The notes beneath the pieces were generated by a model, which saw nothing but the letters and a program-made list of their open reading frames with translations, had not been told where the DNA came from and ran no database searches. Shown here in pieces: positions 8,913 through 18,180 of a stretch of 64,000 nt of DNA (positions within the stretch are counted from its first letter, which is position 1; every line of letters begins with the position of its first letter). Both the position numbers and the translations under genes were made by a program. Origin of the DNA: Mesorhizobium huakuii (GTDB taxonomy: Bacteria; Pseudomonadota; Alphaproteobacteria; Rhizobiales; Rhizobiaceae); NCBI RefSeq assembly GCF_030160235.1, contig NZ_BSNY01000012.1, forward strand, positions 527,842-591,841. The letters run 5' to 3'.

Positions 8913-10682
8913 ATGTATCGGGCACCGGTCGAGGATATCGCGTTCACGCTCAAACATGTGGCGGGCATGAAGTCAGCCCTCGATGCTGGCACGTTCGGCG
9001 ATCTCGGCGAGGACCTGGTCGATGCCGTCCTTGGCGAAGCCGGCCGTTTTGCCACCGAGGAGGTGGCACCGCTTTATAAAATCGGCGACGAACACGGTGC
9101 CGTGCTGAAGGACGCCGCCGTCACGACGCCGCCCGGCTGGAAGGAGCTTTATCGGCGCTGGATCGATGGCGGTTGGAACGCGCTGTCGGGGCCCGAAGAA
9201 TATGGCGGCCAGGCTCTGCCGACCATGCTGGGCGTCGCCGCGCTCGAAATGTGGAACTCGGCCGCCATGGCCTTCGGCATCGGCCCGACGCTGACCATGG
9301 GCGCGGTCGAAGCACTCGACAAGTACGCCTCGGAAGACCTCAAGGCGAAATATCTCGCCAAGCTCGTCTCCGGCGAATGGATGGGCACGATGAACCTGAC
9401 CGAGCCGCAGGCCGGTTCCGATCTTGCTGCCTTGCGCGCCCGCGCCGAGCCGGCCGGCGACGGCACCTACCGTATCTTCGGCCAGAAGATCTTCATCACT
9501 TACGGCGAGCACGATTTCACCGACAACATCATCCATCTGGTGCTGGCGCGGCTGCCGGATGCGCCTGCCGGCACGCGCGGCATCTCGCTGTTCCTTGTGC
9601 CGAAATTTTTCGTCGACGAGGATGGCTCGCTCGGTGCGCGCAACGATGTCTTCTGTTCCGGCCTCGAGCACAAGCTCGGCATCCATGCCTCGCCGACCTG
9701 CACCATGATCTATGGCGACGGGTTCCAGGGCGCCAGGCCCGGCGCCGTCGGCTGGCTGATCGGCGAGGAGAACAAGGGCCTCGCCTGCATGTTCACCATG
9801 ATGAACAATGCCCGCCTGGCCGTCGGCATGCAGGGCGTCGCGGTCGCGGAAGCCGCCACCCAGAAGGCGATCGCCTATGCCAATGAGCGCCGCCAGGGCA
9901 AGGCGGCGGATTATACCGGCGCCGGCATGGCTCCGATCGTCCATCACCCCGACGTGCAGCGCAATCTCCTGACCATGAAGGCGCTGACGCAGATCGCGCG
10001 GGCGATCAGCTATTCCTGTGCCCACGCCATCGATATGGCGCGCGTGTCGGACGGTGGTCAGGCAGCGCATTGGCGCGACCGCGCCAATCTTTTGACGCCG
10101 CTCGCCAAGGCGTTTTCGACCGATGTCGGCGTCGAAGTGGCTTCGCTCGGCGTGCAGGTGCATGGCGGCATGGGCTTCATCGAGGAGACGGGCGCTGCGG
10201 CCTTCTACCGCGACGCGCGCATCGCGCCGATCTACGAGGGCACCAACGGCATCCAGGCGATCGATCTGGTCACCCGCAAGCTGCCGCTCGGCGGCGGTGA
10301 GCATGTGCATGGCTTTATCGGCGAACTGGCCGCGGTCGCCAACGCCGTGCGGACCTCAAACCTGCAGGGTTTCGGACGCACCGCCGATGCCCTCGACGCA
10401 GCCCTTGGCGACCTGACGCAAGCGACGCGCTTCCTGCAGAACCTGTCGGCCGACGGCCGGATGGAAGAGGCGTTGGCAGGAGCGACGCCATATCTCAGGC
10501 TGATCTCGCTGGCCGCCGGCGGCGCCTGTCTGGCGCGGGGCGCGCTTGCCGATCAGGGCCGCATCGCCCTTTGCCGCTTCTTCGCCGAAAACTTGCTGGG
10601 TGAGGCACGCGCCTTGAGGGAACGCATCATCGACGGTGCGGAGAGCCTCGCTGCCGCCGGCAAGACGCTGATATCAGCTTGA
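8913..10682 (+). CDS. Acyl-CoA dehydrogenase (long, C-terminal-extended type)
   Basis: 589-residue FAD-dependent acyl-CoA dehydrogenase. N-terminal motif MYRAPVEDIAFTLKHVAG, then the helical domain, the FAD/substrate-binding TEPQAGSDLAALRARAEP, and VHGGMGFIEETGAAAFYRDARI with IYEGTNGIQAIDLVTRKL in the C-terminal domain. The extra C-terminal segment (about 470-589) is typical of the subfamily that includes DmdC (3-methylmercaptopropionyl-CoA dehydrogenase) and fatty-acid enzymes; substrate cannot be settled from sequence. Strong AGGAGGAAA site. Followed after 31 bases by an enoyl-CoA hydratase gene, so the two steps of beta-oxidation are probably co-transcribed, with a LiuR-like operator upstream. 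Confidence 0.93.
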   Translation: MYRAPVEDIAFTLKHVAGMKSALDAGTFGDLGEDLVDAVLGEAGRFATEEVAPLYKIGDEHGAVLKDAAVTTPPGWKELYRRWIDGGWNALSGPEEYGGQALPTMLGVAALEMWNSAAMAFGIGPTLTMGAVEALDKYASEDLKAKYLAKLVSGEWMGTMNLTEPQAGSDLAALRARAEPAGDGTYRIFGQKIFITYGEHDFTDNIIHLVLARLPDAPAGTRGISLFLVPKFFVDEDGSLGARNDVFCSGLEHKLGIHASPTCTMIYGDGFQGARPGAVGWLIGEENKGLACMFTMMNNARLAVGMQGVAVAEAATQKAIAYANERRQGKAADYTGAGMAPIVHHPDVQRNLLTMKALTQIARAISYSCAHAIDMARVSDGGQAAHWRDRANLLTPLAKAFSTDVGVEVASLGVQVHGGMGFIEETGAAAFYRDARIAPIYEGTNGIQAIDLVTRKLPLGGGEHVHGFIGELAAVANAVRTSNLQGFGRTADALDAALGDLTQATRFLQNLSADGRMEEALAGATPYLRLISLAAGGACLARGALADQGRIALCRFFAENLLGEARALRERIIDGAESLAAAGKTLISA

Positions 10683-10713
10683 ATTCTCACAGCGCTCACC
10701 AGGGAAGAAGACC

Positions 10714-11466
10714 GTGACAGACCATATCCTCGTCGAGCGCCAGGGCGCCATCCAGATCATCCGCATGAACCGTCCGGACAAGAAGAACGCGCTGACGCGT
10801 GCCATGTATGCGAAGATGTCGGCGGCCCTTGCCGAAGGCGACGCCGATCCGGCGATCCGCGTCCATGTCTTCCTCGGCGTGCCCGGCGCTTTCTCTTCCG
10901 GCAACGACCTTGCCGATTTCATGGTTGTCGCCACCGGCGGCGACGGCGGCACGGAAGTGTGGGATTTCCTGATGGCGCTGGCCAGGGTCGAAAAACCCAT
11001 CGTCTCCGGCGTCGACGGCATCGCGGTCGGCATCGGCACGACGATCAACCTGCATTGCGACCTGACCTTCGCCACGCCGCGCACCGTGTTCAGGACGCCT
11101 TTCGTCGACCTTGGCCTTGTGCCCGAGGCCGGCTCCAGTCTGCTGGCGCCGCGCATCCTGGGCCAGCAGGGCGCTTTTGCGCTGCTCGGCCTTGGCGAAG
11201 GACTTTCCGCCGAGCGCGCCAAGGCCGCCGGCCTGATCTACGATGTGGTCGAGGAGGGTGCGCTGGAAGCCTCGGTCCTAGCGGCCGCCGGCCAGATCGC
11301 CACCAAGCCGCCGCAGGCGCTGAAGATCGCGCGCGACCTCATGCGCGGCTCGCGCGACGACCTCGTCGCCCGCATCGGCGAGGAGAGCGAACATTTTCGC
11401 GAGCGGCTGAAGTCGGATGAGGCGCGCGCCGCGCTCACCGCGTTCATGACCAGGAAGAAGAGCTGA
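10714..11466 (+). CDS. Enoyl-CoA hydratase/isomerase family protein
   Basis: 250-residue crotonase-fold protein. It shows the N-terminal RMNRPDKKNALT motif, the oxyanion-hole segment VPGAFSSGNDLADF and the second signature IVSGVDGIAVGIGTTINLHCDL. One of the two classical catalytic glutamates (after GLVPEAGSS) is present. The start is a GTG with AGGGAAG upstream. It follows the acyl-CoA dehydrogenase by 31 bases and probably hydrates its product, although crotonase-family members catalyse varied reactions. Confidence 0.9.
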   Translation: MTDHILVERQGAIQIIRMNRPDKKNALTRAMYAKMSAALAEGDADPAIRVHVFLGVPGAFSSGNDLADFMVVATGGDGGTEVWDFLMALARVEKPIVSGVDGIAVGIGTTINLHCDLTFATPRTVFRTPFVDLGLVPEAGSSLLAPRILGQQGAFALLGLGEGLSAERAKAAGLIYDVVEEGALEASVLAAAGQIATKPPQALKIARDLMRGSRDDLVARIGEESEHFRERLKSDEARAALTAFMTRKKS

Positions 11467-11478
11467 GGCCTTGCCCTT

Positions 11479-12096
11479 TCAGGGATAAAGCCGCGTCTTG
11501 TCCCAATCGCCCTTGGCGTTGCGGGAAAAGACCACCCGGTCATGCAGCCGGAACGGACGGTCGTGCCAGAACTCGATCGTCTTCGGCACGATGCGGAACC
11601 CCGACCAGTGCTTCGGGCGCGGAATCTCGCCGATGGCGTAGCGCGCCGTGTATTCGGCGACAGCCTTCTCCAGTGCGAATCGGCTTTCCAGCGGCCGTGA
11701 CTGCTTCGACGCCCAGGCGCCGATGCGGCTGCCGCGCGGCCGTGTCGCGTAATAGGCGTCGGCTTCGGCGTCGCTGACGATCTCCACCGGGCCGCGAATG
11801 CGCACCTGGCGGCGCAGCGATTTCCAGTGGAAACACATCGCCGCCTTCATGCTGCCAAGAATCTCCTGGCCCTTCGCGCTCTCGAAATTCGTGTAGAAGA
11901 CAAAGCCGCCTTCATCGAACCCTTTCAGCAGCACCATCCGCACATCCGGCATGCCTTCGGCGTCGACGGTCGCCAGCGCCACGCCGTTGGCATCGTTGAT
12001 TTCGCTCTTGGTGGCGTCGTCCAGCCATGCGGCAAAGAGGCGAAACGGCTCGGCCGCTTCGGTAAAGTCACCGGTTGTTAACTCTGTGTCACTCAT
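11479..12096 (-). CDS. pdxH: Pyridoxamine/pyridoxine 5'-phosphate oxidase
   Basis: 205-residue FMN flavoprotein that makes pyridoxal 5'-phosphate. Family features: [52 protein letters not shown], and the C-terminal [11 protein letters not shown] ... KTRLYP end. The ATG at 12096 gives the usual length; a TTG four codons upstream is less likely. Divergent from the small lipoprotein gene 40 bases away and convergent with the enoyl-CoA hydratase. Confidence 0.95.
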   Translation of the reverse strand: MSDTELTTGDFTEAAEPFRLFAAWLDDATKSEINDANGVALATVDAEGMPDVRMVLLKGFDEGGFVFYTNFESAKGQEILGSMKAAMCFHWKSLRRQVRIRGPVEIVSDAEADAYYATRPRGSRIGAWASKQSRPLESRFALEKAVAEYTARYAIGEIPRPKHWSGFRIVPKTIEFWHDRPFRLHDRVVFSRNAKGDWDKTRLYP

Positions 12097-12136
12097 AGTT
12101 TTTCTCAAATTGTCACGAAATCAGGGAGGTTGCCGA

Positions 12137-12598
12137 TTGTCGCGTATCGCGCAAGCTTTTGACAGCAGGCAATGGGGCGTTATCGCTTCGGCCAGCGCGA
12201 AAGCAGCGATCGTGGCGGCGGCCTTGCCGCTTGCCGCCTGCGGCGCGGGTGGCTTCAGCCTGGAAAAGGCCGAAGTCGACCGCTCGATCCTGACCAGCAG
12301 CACATCGTCTTCATCAGTGCCGGCCGATTCGGATCGCGACTCCGACCAGACGACGATCGGCAACGCGGTGTCCTCCGCCGACATCGAGCAGCTTGGCGGC
12401 CAGGCCGTGCCGTGGGCCAATGCCGGCACCGGTTCACGCGGCTCCATCACCGAACTGGCGGAATTGAAGGACAGGGGCCAGACCTGCCGCCGTTTCAAGG
12501 CCTCGCGCGAAAGCTTTGACGGCGTTGCCATGTTCGAAGGCGAACTCTGCCTTGCAAGTGCCGGCGGCTGGCGCATGCAAGGCTTCAAGGCACTCTAA
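12137..12598 (+). CDS. Small lipoprotein / surface-antigen-like protein
   Basis: 153 residues if read from a TTG at 12137, which has GGGAGG seven bases upstream; no suitable ATG exists. A hydrophobic stretch ends in a lipobox (LPLAAC, Cys about residue 39), followed by a Ser/Asp-rich linker and a compact C-terminal domain with two Cys ([17 protein letters not shown] and [16 protein letters not shown]). The C-terminal pattern recalls the RT0821/Lpp0805 surface-protein family common in alphaproteobacteria. Likely anchored to the outer membrane; function unknown. Confidence 0.72.
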   Translation: MSRIAQAFDSRQWGVIASASAKAAIVAAALPLAACGAGGFSLEKAEVDRSILTSSTSSSSVPADSDRDSDQTTIGNAVSSADIEQLGGQAVPWANAGTGSRGSITELAELKDRGQTCRRFKASRESFDGVAMFEGELCLASAGGWRMQGFKAL

Positions 12599-12710
12599 GC
12601 CGGGCTCCAATTTTCCGCTTTCAATATGGCCATCCGCTACTGGAATTTCTTCCTATGCGAGCGCATATAGGGGGCAAGTATGGACTCAACTCATTTCCAG
12701 GGCAGGAAGC

Positions 12711-13640
12711 ATGCGCGACCCGTATGAGGTCCTGGGCGTTGCAAAGAACGCATCGGCCAAGGACATAAAATCGGCGTACCGGAAACTCGCCAAGAAACAT
12801 CATCCGGACCAGAATCCGAATGATCCCAAGGCGAAGGACCGTTTTGCCGCGGCCAACCAGGCCTATGAGATCGTCGGCGACGAGAAGAACCGTGCCGCTT
12901 TCGATCGCGGCGAGATTGACGCCGACGGCAAGCCGCGCTTCCAGGGTTTTGAGGGTGCCGCCGGTGGCGGCGACCCCTTCGCCGGGTTTCGCCGCCAGCA
13001 AGGCGCCGGCGGCTCGCGATTCGAATTCCGTTCGGGGCGCCCGGGCGGCGATCCGTTCGACGGCAACAGCGATATTTTCAGCCAGATTTTCGGCGACGCC
13101 TTTTCCGGCGCGCGCGGTGCCGGCATGGGCGACCGCCGCCAGCCCGCGACGGCGGCCGATCTGAACGTCACGCTCGACGTCACCATCGAGGAAGCCGCGA
13201 CCGCCGAAAAGGTGACGGCAATGTTCCCGGATGGCCGCAAGGTCGCGGTCAAGCTGCCGGCATTTGTCGAGGATGGCCAGACCATCCGGCTGAAGGGGCA
13301 GGGTGAGCAGGGGCCGGGCCAGCCTGGCGACGCGCTGGTCAAGATCCATATCCGCCGGCATCCGCGCTACCGCATCGAAGGCCGCGACCTGCATGCCGAT
13401 CTGCCGGTGTCGCTGGCGGATGCGGTGCTGGGCGCCAAGGTGGCGGTCGAGACGCCGACCGGCAGGCTGGCTGTCAACGTTCCCGCCTGGTCGAGCTCGG
13501 ACAAGGTCCTGCGGCTCAAGGGCAGGGGCCTGCCTGAAAAGGCTGGCGGCCATGGCGATCTCTACGCCCATGTCCGCATCATGCTGCCGGAGGGCGGCGA
13601 CAGCGCTCTCGAGGCGTTGCTGCGTGGCCAAAAAGGCTGA
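12711..13640 (+). CDS. DnaJ-class co-chaperone without zinc finger (CbpA-like)
   Basis: 309 residues. The J domain is at 1-65 ([23 protein letters not shown] at residues 27-29), then a Gly/Phe-rich linker (about 75-135) and two beta-rich substrate-binding domains ([43 protein letters not shown]). The four CxxCxGxG zinc repeats of DnaJ are absent, as in CbpA/DnaJ2-type proteins. It would deliver substrates to DnaK and stimulate its ATPase. fabI follows 105 bases later. Confidence 0.92.
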   Translation: MRDPYEVLGVAKNASAKDIKSAYRKLAKKHHPDQNPNDPKAKDRFAAANQAYEIVGDEKNRAAFDRGEIDADGKPRFQGFEGAAGGGDPFAGFRRQQGAGGSRFEFRSGRPGGDPFDGNSDIFSQIFGDAFSGARGAGMGDRRQPATAADLNVTLDVTIEEAATAEKVTAMFPDGRKVAVKLPAFVEDGQTIRLKGQGEQGPGQPGDALVKIHIRRHPRYRIEGRDLHADLPVSLADAVLGAKVAVETPTGRLAVNVPAWSSSDKVLRLKGRGLPEKAGGHGDLYAHVRIMLPEGGDSALEALLRGQKG

Positions 13641-13745
13641 TCCAGCGCTCTTGTCCCCCGAACTGTCCGGTTTGAGCGCTTGAAGGGGCTGTGTGCCTGT
13701 GCGATAGGCACTCCACAAAGCACAAACCTTGCGGAGAGCGCTCAC

Positions 13746-14564
13746 ATGGCGGGTGGACAGGGCCTGATGGCCGGCAAGCGCGGCCTTATTCTTGGCGTCG
13801 CGAACAACAGGTCGATTGCCTACGGCATTGCCAAGGCATGCGTCGACCATGGCGCCGAGATCGCGCTGACCTATCAGGGCGAGGCGTTCAAGAAGCGCGT
13901 CGAGCCGTTGGCGGCGGAACTGGGCGCCTTTGTCGCCGGCCATTGCGACGTCACGGATCCGGCGAGCCTCGACGAGGTTTTCGCCAATGTGGCCAAGCAT
14001 TGGGGCAAGCTCGACTTCCTCGTCCATGCCATCGCCTTCTCCGACAAGGACGAGCTGACCGGCCGCTATGTCGAGACGACGCGCGACAATTTCCTGCGCA
14101 CGATGGACATTTCGGTGTTTTCCTTCACCACCATCGCCAAGCGCGCCGAGGCGCTGATGACCGAGGGCGGTTCACTGCTCACGCTGACCTACTACGGCGC
14201 CGAGAAGGTGATGCCGCACTACAACGTCATGGGCGTCGCCAAGGCCGCGCTCGAAGCCAGCGTGCGTTATCTGGCCGTCGATCTCGGCGGCAAGAAGATC
14301 CGCGTCAACGCCATCTCGGCCGGTCCGATCAAGACGCTGGCCGCCTCGGGCATCGGCGATTTCCGCTACATACTGAAGTGGAACGAATACAATTCGCCGC
14401 TGAAGCAGACGGTCACGCAGGAGGAGGTCGGCGATTCCGGCGTCTATTTCCTGTCCGACCTGTCGCGTGGCGTCACCGGCGAAGTGCACCATGTCGATTC
14501 CGGTTATCACGTGGTCGGCATGAAGGCGGTCGACGCGCCTGACATTTCGACGGTCAAGGAATAA
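13746..14564 (+). CDS. fabI: Enoyl-[acyl-carrier-protein] reductase (NADH)
   Basis: 272-residue short-chain-dehydrogenase-fold enoyl-ACP reductase. It shows the variant dinucleotide motif GVANNRSIAYGIAKA, HAIAFSDKDELTGRY, the FabI catalytic pair in LTYYGAEKVMPHYNVMGVAKAA (Tyr-x6-Tyr-x6-Lys pattern), and SAGPIKTLAASGI. It performs the last reduction of each fatty-acid elongation cycle and is the target class of triclosan-like inhibitors. The start is the ATG at 13746 after GGAGAGCGCTCAC. A histidine phosphatase gene follows after 49 bases. Confidence 0.95.
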   Translation: MAGGQGLMAGKRGLILGVANNRSIAYGIAKACVDHGAEIALTYQGEAFKKRVEPLAAELGAFVAGHCDVTDPASLDEVFANVAKHWGKLDFLVHAIAFSDKDELTGRYVETTRDNFLRTMDISVFSFTTIAKRAEALMTEGGSLLTLTYYGAEKVMPHYNVMGVAKAALEASVRYLAVDLGGKKIRVNAISAGPIKTLAASGIGDFRYILKWNEYNSPLKQTVTQEEVGDSGVYFLSDLSRGVTGEVHHVDSGYHVVGMKAVDAPDISTVKE

Positions 14565-14613
14565 CTCCCCCGCTTCCTCCGCCCAGGCCCTGGCCCGACC
14601 TCCGGAAGACCTG

Positions 14614-15201
14614 ATGTACCCGCTGGTTTATATCGTGCGCCACGGCCAGACCGCGTGGAACGCCGAATTCCGGCTTCAGGGGCAGGCCGACACCGATCTC
14701 AACGCCCTTGGGCGCGAGCAGGCGTCCGGAAACGGACATCGGCTGGCCGAACTTGTCGGCAACCCCGAGGAATTCGACTTCGTCGCCAGCCCGATGCGGC
14801 GGACGCGCGAAACGATGGAACGCATCCGCGCCGCGATGAAGCTCGATCCGCTCGCCTATCGAACCGATATCAGGCTGATCGAGGTCAACTTCGGCGACTG
14901 GCAGAGCTTTACCTTCGCCGAGCTCGAGACGCAGTCTCCTGGAGCAAGCCGGTCCCGCGCACTGGACAAATGGAATTTTCAGCCGCCCGGCGAGGGGGCG
15001 GAAAGCTACCAGATGCTGCTCGAACGGGTGAAACCCTGCTTCGACGAGATCGACCGCAAGACGGTCTGCGTGACGCATGGCGGCGTCATGCGCACCCTGT
15101 TCCGTTTCGTGCTCGACATGGCTGAGGACGAGGCCGCGAACCTGGATATTCCGCAGGATCGCGTGCTCAAACTCGAAGGCCGAAGCCTTGAGTGGCTTTA
15201 G
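14614..15201 (+). CDS. Histidine phosphatase family protein (phosphoglycerate-mutase-like)
   Basis: 195 residues with the branch-1 histidine-phosphatase signature YIVRHGQTAWNAEFRLQGQ (nucleophile His11), the ASPMRRTRETMER region, and the second catalytic His in VCVTHGGVMRTLF. Its size matches small phosphatases such as GpmB/CobC-like enzymes; the substrate is not evident. It lies downstream of fabI in the same direction. Confidence 0.88.
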   Translation: MYPLVYIVRHGQTAWNAEFRLQGQADTDLNALGREQASGNGHRLAELVGNPEEFDFVASPMRRTRETMERIRAAMKLDPLAYRTDIRLIEVNFGDWQSFTFAELETQSPGASRSRALDKWNFQPPGEGAESYQMLLERVKPCFDEIDRKTVCVTHGGVMRTLFRFVLDMAEDEAANLDIPQDRVLKLEGRSLEWL

Positions 15202-15299
15202 AGAAATTCAGGAAAAGCGCGTAGCGCTTTCCCTTGGGAATTGCGTCAAAACAAGGAGTTAGCGCGTTTCGCTGTTTCCATGAAACGGTGAAGCACTCG
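15202..15299. repeat. Intergenic hairpin repeat (Mesorhizobium-type)
   Basis: Starts at the phosphatase stop. It contains a GGAAAAGCGC / GCGCTTTCC hairpin (about 15211-15236) and a second hairpin TTCGCTGTTTC-CAT-GAAACGGTGAA (15268-15292; 11 pairs including G-U). A spacer GGAATTGCGTCAAAACAAGG separates them. The combination resembles, from memory, a short dispersed intergenic repeat of Mesorhizobium chromosomes. It may also act as the terminator between the convergent genes on either side. Confidence 0.5.
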
Positions 15300-15311
15300 G
15301 GGAGAAAAAAC

Positions 15312-15572
15312 CTAGTTCGTGTCGCTGTCCGGCAGCTGCATATCGGTCACGACATTCTCGCCATTGGTCACGTCGTAAGCGATGACGATGTCCATGCCCG
15401 GCTTCAGCGAGTCGAGATCGGTTTCGGCGTTCAGCTTGTAGGATTTGCCGTCGTCCAGCGTAAGGGTCAGCGCGTCCTTGTCGATCTTCTTGATCAGGCC
15501 TTCGGTCTGTCCGGCGAAGGCGGCGGTGGAATAGAGCAGGGCGGCGGCAACAGCGCCAATCAGGGTACGCAT
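15312..15572 (-). CDS. DUF1344 family small periplasmic protein
   Basis: 86 residues. A signal peptide (MRTLIGAVAAALLYSTAAFA) precedes a single small beta domain (GLIKKIDKDALTLTLDDGKSY ... LKPGMDIVIAYDVTNGEN). This is the layout of DUF1344 proteins, widespread small exported proteins of unknown role in rhizobia. Two adjacent ATGs exist (15575 and 15572); the second has better spacing from AGAGGA. Stand-alone gene between convergent or divergent neighbours. Confidence 0.8.
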   Translation of the reverse strand: MRTLIGAVAAALLYSTAAFAGQTEGLIKKIDKDALTLTLDDGKSYKLNAETDLDSLKPGMDIVIAYDVTNGENVVTDMQLPDSDTN

Positions 15573-15756
15573 CATCGTCCTCTTTGGTCATTGCGCCGGC
15601 ACTGTGGCGGCGGATCCTCAACGGCGGATGGAAGAAAGCAGAAACCAGCCGAATGTGTCAAAACTTAAACGGCAGGGATGAGAGTTTGACCACCGCAAAA
15701 AACGCCAATAGAAGGCAGGCTTCAACCGGCTTCGCTGCCGGGCAGGGCACTTTTCC

Positions 15757-16872
15757 ATGTCTCACAACACGTTCGGCCATCTTTTCCGCGTCACCACCTG
15801 GGGCGAAAGCCATGGGGCGGCACTTGGCTGCGTGGTCGACGGTTGCCCGCCCGGCATCCGCTTCACGCGCGATGAAATCCAGGCCGAACTCGACAAGCGC
15901 CGGCCAGGCCAGTCGCGCTTCGTCACCCAGCGCCGCGAACCCGACGAGGTGAAGGTGCTCTCGGGTTTCGTCCTAGACGAGGACGGCGAGACGATGATCA
16001 CCACCGGCACGCCGGTCTCCATGCTGATCGAGAATGTCGACCAGCGATCGAAGGACTATGGCGAGATCGCCCGCCAGTACCGGCCGGGCCATGCCGACTA
16101 CACCTATGACGTGAAATACGGCATACGCGACTATCGCGGCGGCGGCCGCTCCTCGGCCCGCGAGACCGCGGCCAGGGTCGCCGCAGGCGCGCTCGCCCGT
16201 AAGGTGGTGCCCGGCATGGTGGTGCGCGGCGCCCTGGTCTCGATGGGCGAAAAATCGATCGACCGCGCCAACTGGAACTGGAATTTCATCGGCGACGCGG
16301 AAAATCCGTTCTTCACGCCCGATCCCGCTTCGGTTCCCGTCTTCACGCAGTATCTTGACGGTATCCGCAAGGCCGGATCCTCGGTCGGCGCGGTGATCGA
16401 GATCGTCGCCGACGGCGTTCCGCCGGGGCTTGGCGCGCCGATCTACGCCAAGCTCGACCAGGACATCGCGTCGGGCCTGATGTCGATCAATGCCGTCAAG
16501 GGCGTCGAGATCGGCAATGGCTTCGAGGCGGCGCGCATCACCGGCGAACAGAATGCCGACGAGATGCGCATCGGCAATGACGGCAAGCCGGTGTTCCTGT
16601 CCAACAATGCCGGCGGCATCCTTGGCGGCATCTCGACCGGCCAGGCGATCGTCGCCCGCTTCGCCGTCAAGCCGACCTCGTCGATCCTGACGCCGCGAAA
16701 ATCCATCGACAAGGACGGCAAAGACGTCGAGGTAATGACCAAAGGCCGCCACGACCCCTGCGTCGGCATCCGCGCCGTGCCGATCGGAGAGGCGATGGTT
16801 GCCTGCGCGATTGCCGATCACTATCTGCGGCATAGAGGACAGACGGGGAAGGGAATAGGCAGTAGGGAATAG
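15757..16872 (+). CDS. aroC: Chorismate synthase
   Basis: 371 residues; FMN-dependent enzyme converting EPSP to chorismate, the last shikimate step. Signatures: [63 protein letters not shown], and [27 protein letters not shown]. The final codons after about HRGQTGK are formed by a tandem 14-bp repeat (16851 onward), which also supplies the stop codon, so the tail KGIGSRE is not family sequence. Confidence 0.96.
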   Translation: MSHNTFGHLFRVTTWGESHGAALGCVVDGCPPGIRFTRDEIQAELDKRRPGQSRFVTQRREPDEVKVLSGFVLDEDGETMITTGTPVSMLIENVDQRSKDYGEIARQYRPGHADYTYDVKYGIRDYRGGGRSSARETAARVAAGALARKVVPGMVVRGALVSMGEKSIDRANWNWNFIGDAENPFFTPDPASVPVFTQYLDGIRKAGSSVGAVIEIVADGVPPGLGAPIYAKLDQDIASGLMSINAVKGVEIGNGFEAARITGEQNADEMRIGNDGKPVFLSNNAGGILGGISTGQAIVARFAVKPTSSILTPRKSIDKDGKDVEVMTKGRHDPCVGIRAVPIGEAMVACAIADHYLRHRGQTGKGIGSRE

Positions 16873-16925
16873 GCAGTAGGCCGCCCGAAAGAACCTTTTT
16901 CTTCCTACTGCCTACCCCCTAATCC
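16851..16925. repeat. Tandem/inverted repeat over the aroC 3' end
   Basis: Two exact tandem copies of GGGAATAGGCAGTA (16851-16864, 16865-16878) overlap the end of aroC. An inverted copy CCTACTGCCTA at 16904-16914 pairs with TAGGCAGTAGG (16870-16880) around a 23-base loop containing TTTTTCTT. It probably forms a terminator-like hairpin between aroC and the ribB-type gene. Confidence 0.7.
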
Positions 16926-16947
16926 CTGCGAGCGAAGCGAGCATCCC

Positions 16948-18048
16948 ATGCCTTACGATCAGAAGAAGATTGTCGAAGCCATCCGCGCTTTCGAACGCGG
17001 CGAGATCGTCGTCGTCATGGATGATGACGGGCGCGAGAACGAAGGCGATCTGATCGTCGCCGCCGTTCACTGCACGCCGGAAAAGATGGCCTTCATCGTG
17101 CGCAACACCTCCGGCATCGTCTGCACGCCGATGCCGCGCGAGGAAGCCAAGCGGCTCAACCTGCAGCCGATGGTCGCCGACAATGATTCCGCCCACACCA
17201 CCGCCTTCACCGTCAGCGTCGATTTCAAGCATGGCACGACGACAGGCATCTCGGCCGACGACCGCACGCTCACGGTGCGCAACCTCGCCAACGGCAATGT
17301 CGGCGCCTCCGATTTCGTCCGCCCCGGCCACATCTTCCCGCTGATCGCGCGCGAAGGCGGCGTCCTGATGCGTTCGGGCCATACCGAAGCGGCGGTCGAT
17401 CTCTGCAAGCTCGCCGGCTTGCCGCCGATCGGCGTCATTTCAGAACTCGTCAACGATGACGGCACCGTCAAGCGCGGCCCGCAGGTCCAGGCTTTCGCCG
17501 AAGAGCATGGCCTGAAGCAGGTCTCGGTCGCCGACCTCATCGCCTACCGCCAGCGCAAGGAAACGCTGGTCGAGCGTGTCGCCTGCTCCGATATCGACAC
17601 GCTTGGCGGCAAGGCGCAGGTATTCACCTACACGCTGCCCTGGGACACGATGCATCACGTCGCTGTCGTCTTCGGCGACATACGCGATGGCGAGGACGTG
17701 CCGGTGCGGCTGCATTCCGAGGATGTGGTGACCGACGTCTTCGGCACCAGCCATCGCCTGGACGGCATCATGAAGGCGATGGGCGAGCGCAAGCGCGGCG
17801 TCATCGTCTATCTCAGAGAGGGCTCCGTCGGCGTTGCGCATCAGGAGCGCAAGCGTCCGCTGAGCGGCGACCGCGAGGATCACGAAGAGGCCCGCCGTCG
17901 CGAGAATGAATGGCGCGAAATCGGCCTCGGCGCGCAGATCCTGAAGGATCTCGGCATTTCCTCGATCAACCTGATCGCCTCGCGCGAGCGTCATTATGTC
18001 GGCCTCGAAGGCTTTGGCATCCACATCGCCAAAACCGAAATCCTCTAG
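16948..18048 (+). CDS. ribBA: Dihydroxybutanone-phosphate synthase fused to a degenerate GTP cyclohydrolase II domain
   Basis: 366 residues. The N-terminal half (about 1-205) is RibB, which makes 3,4-dihydroxy-2-butanone 4-phosphate for riboflavin, with MDDDGRENEGDLIVAA, RSGHTEAAVDLCKLAGLPPIG and ISELVNDDGT intact. The C-terminal half has the GTP cyclohydrolase II fold, but where RibA enzymes have HSEC...RCDCG this protein has HSEDVVTDVFGTSHRLDG. All three zinc-binding cysteines are replaced, so cyclohydrolase activity is unlikely. It is therefore closer to the RibBX-type described in some proteobacteria than to a true bifunctional RibBA. A separate active RibA elsewhere in the genome would be expected. 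Confidence 0.88.
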   Translation: MPYDQKKIVEAIRAFERGEIVVVMDDDGRENEGDLIVAAVHCTPEKMAFIVRNTSGIVCTPMPREEAKRLNLQPMVADNDSAHTTAFTVSVDFKHGTTTGISADDRTLTVRNLANGNVGASDFVRPGHIFPLIAREGGVLMRSGHTEAAVDLCKLAGLPPIGVISELVNDDGTVKRGPQVQAFAEEHGLKQVSVADLIAYRQRKETLVERVACSDIDTLGGKAQVFTYTLPWDTMHHVAVVFGDIRDGEDVPVRLHSEDVVTDVFGTSHRLDGIMKAMGERKRGVIVYLREGSVGVAHQERKRPLSGDREDHEEARRRENEWREIGLGAQILKDLGISSINLIASRERHYVGLEGFGIHIAKTEIL

Positions 18049-18180
18049 GGATATCTTGATGTTCGGCTGAGGCCGGCCTGGCCTTCTGCGTACCGGGTGC
18101 TTGAGGGCCGGAACGTCCGCTGGGCTCCGGCTCTCGAAATCCATCTTGTTTCGTCGCCTCGCGCCCGACCTATTCTGCCG

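Noticed and set aside
8973-10310. A 445-codon minus-strand frame
   Set aside because: Antisense to the acyl-CoA dehydrogenase; composition typical of a shadow frame.
12621-14027. A 468-codon minus-strand frame
   Set aside because: Antisense to the DnaJ-like gene and fabI, both clear by motif; no domain in the shadow frame.
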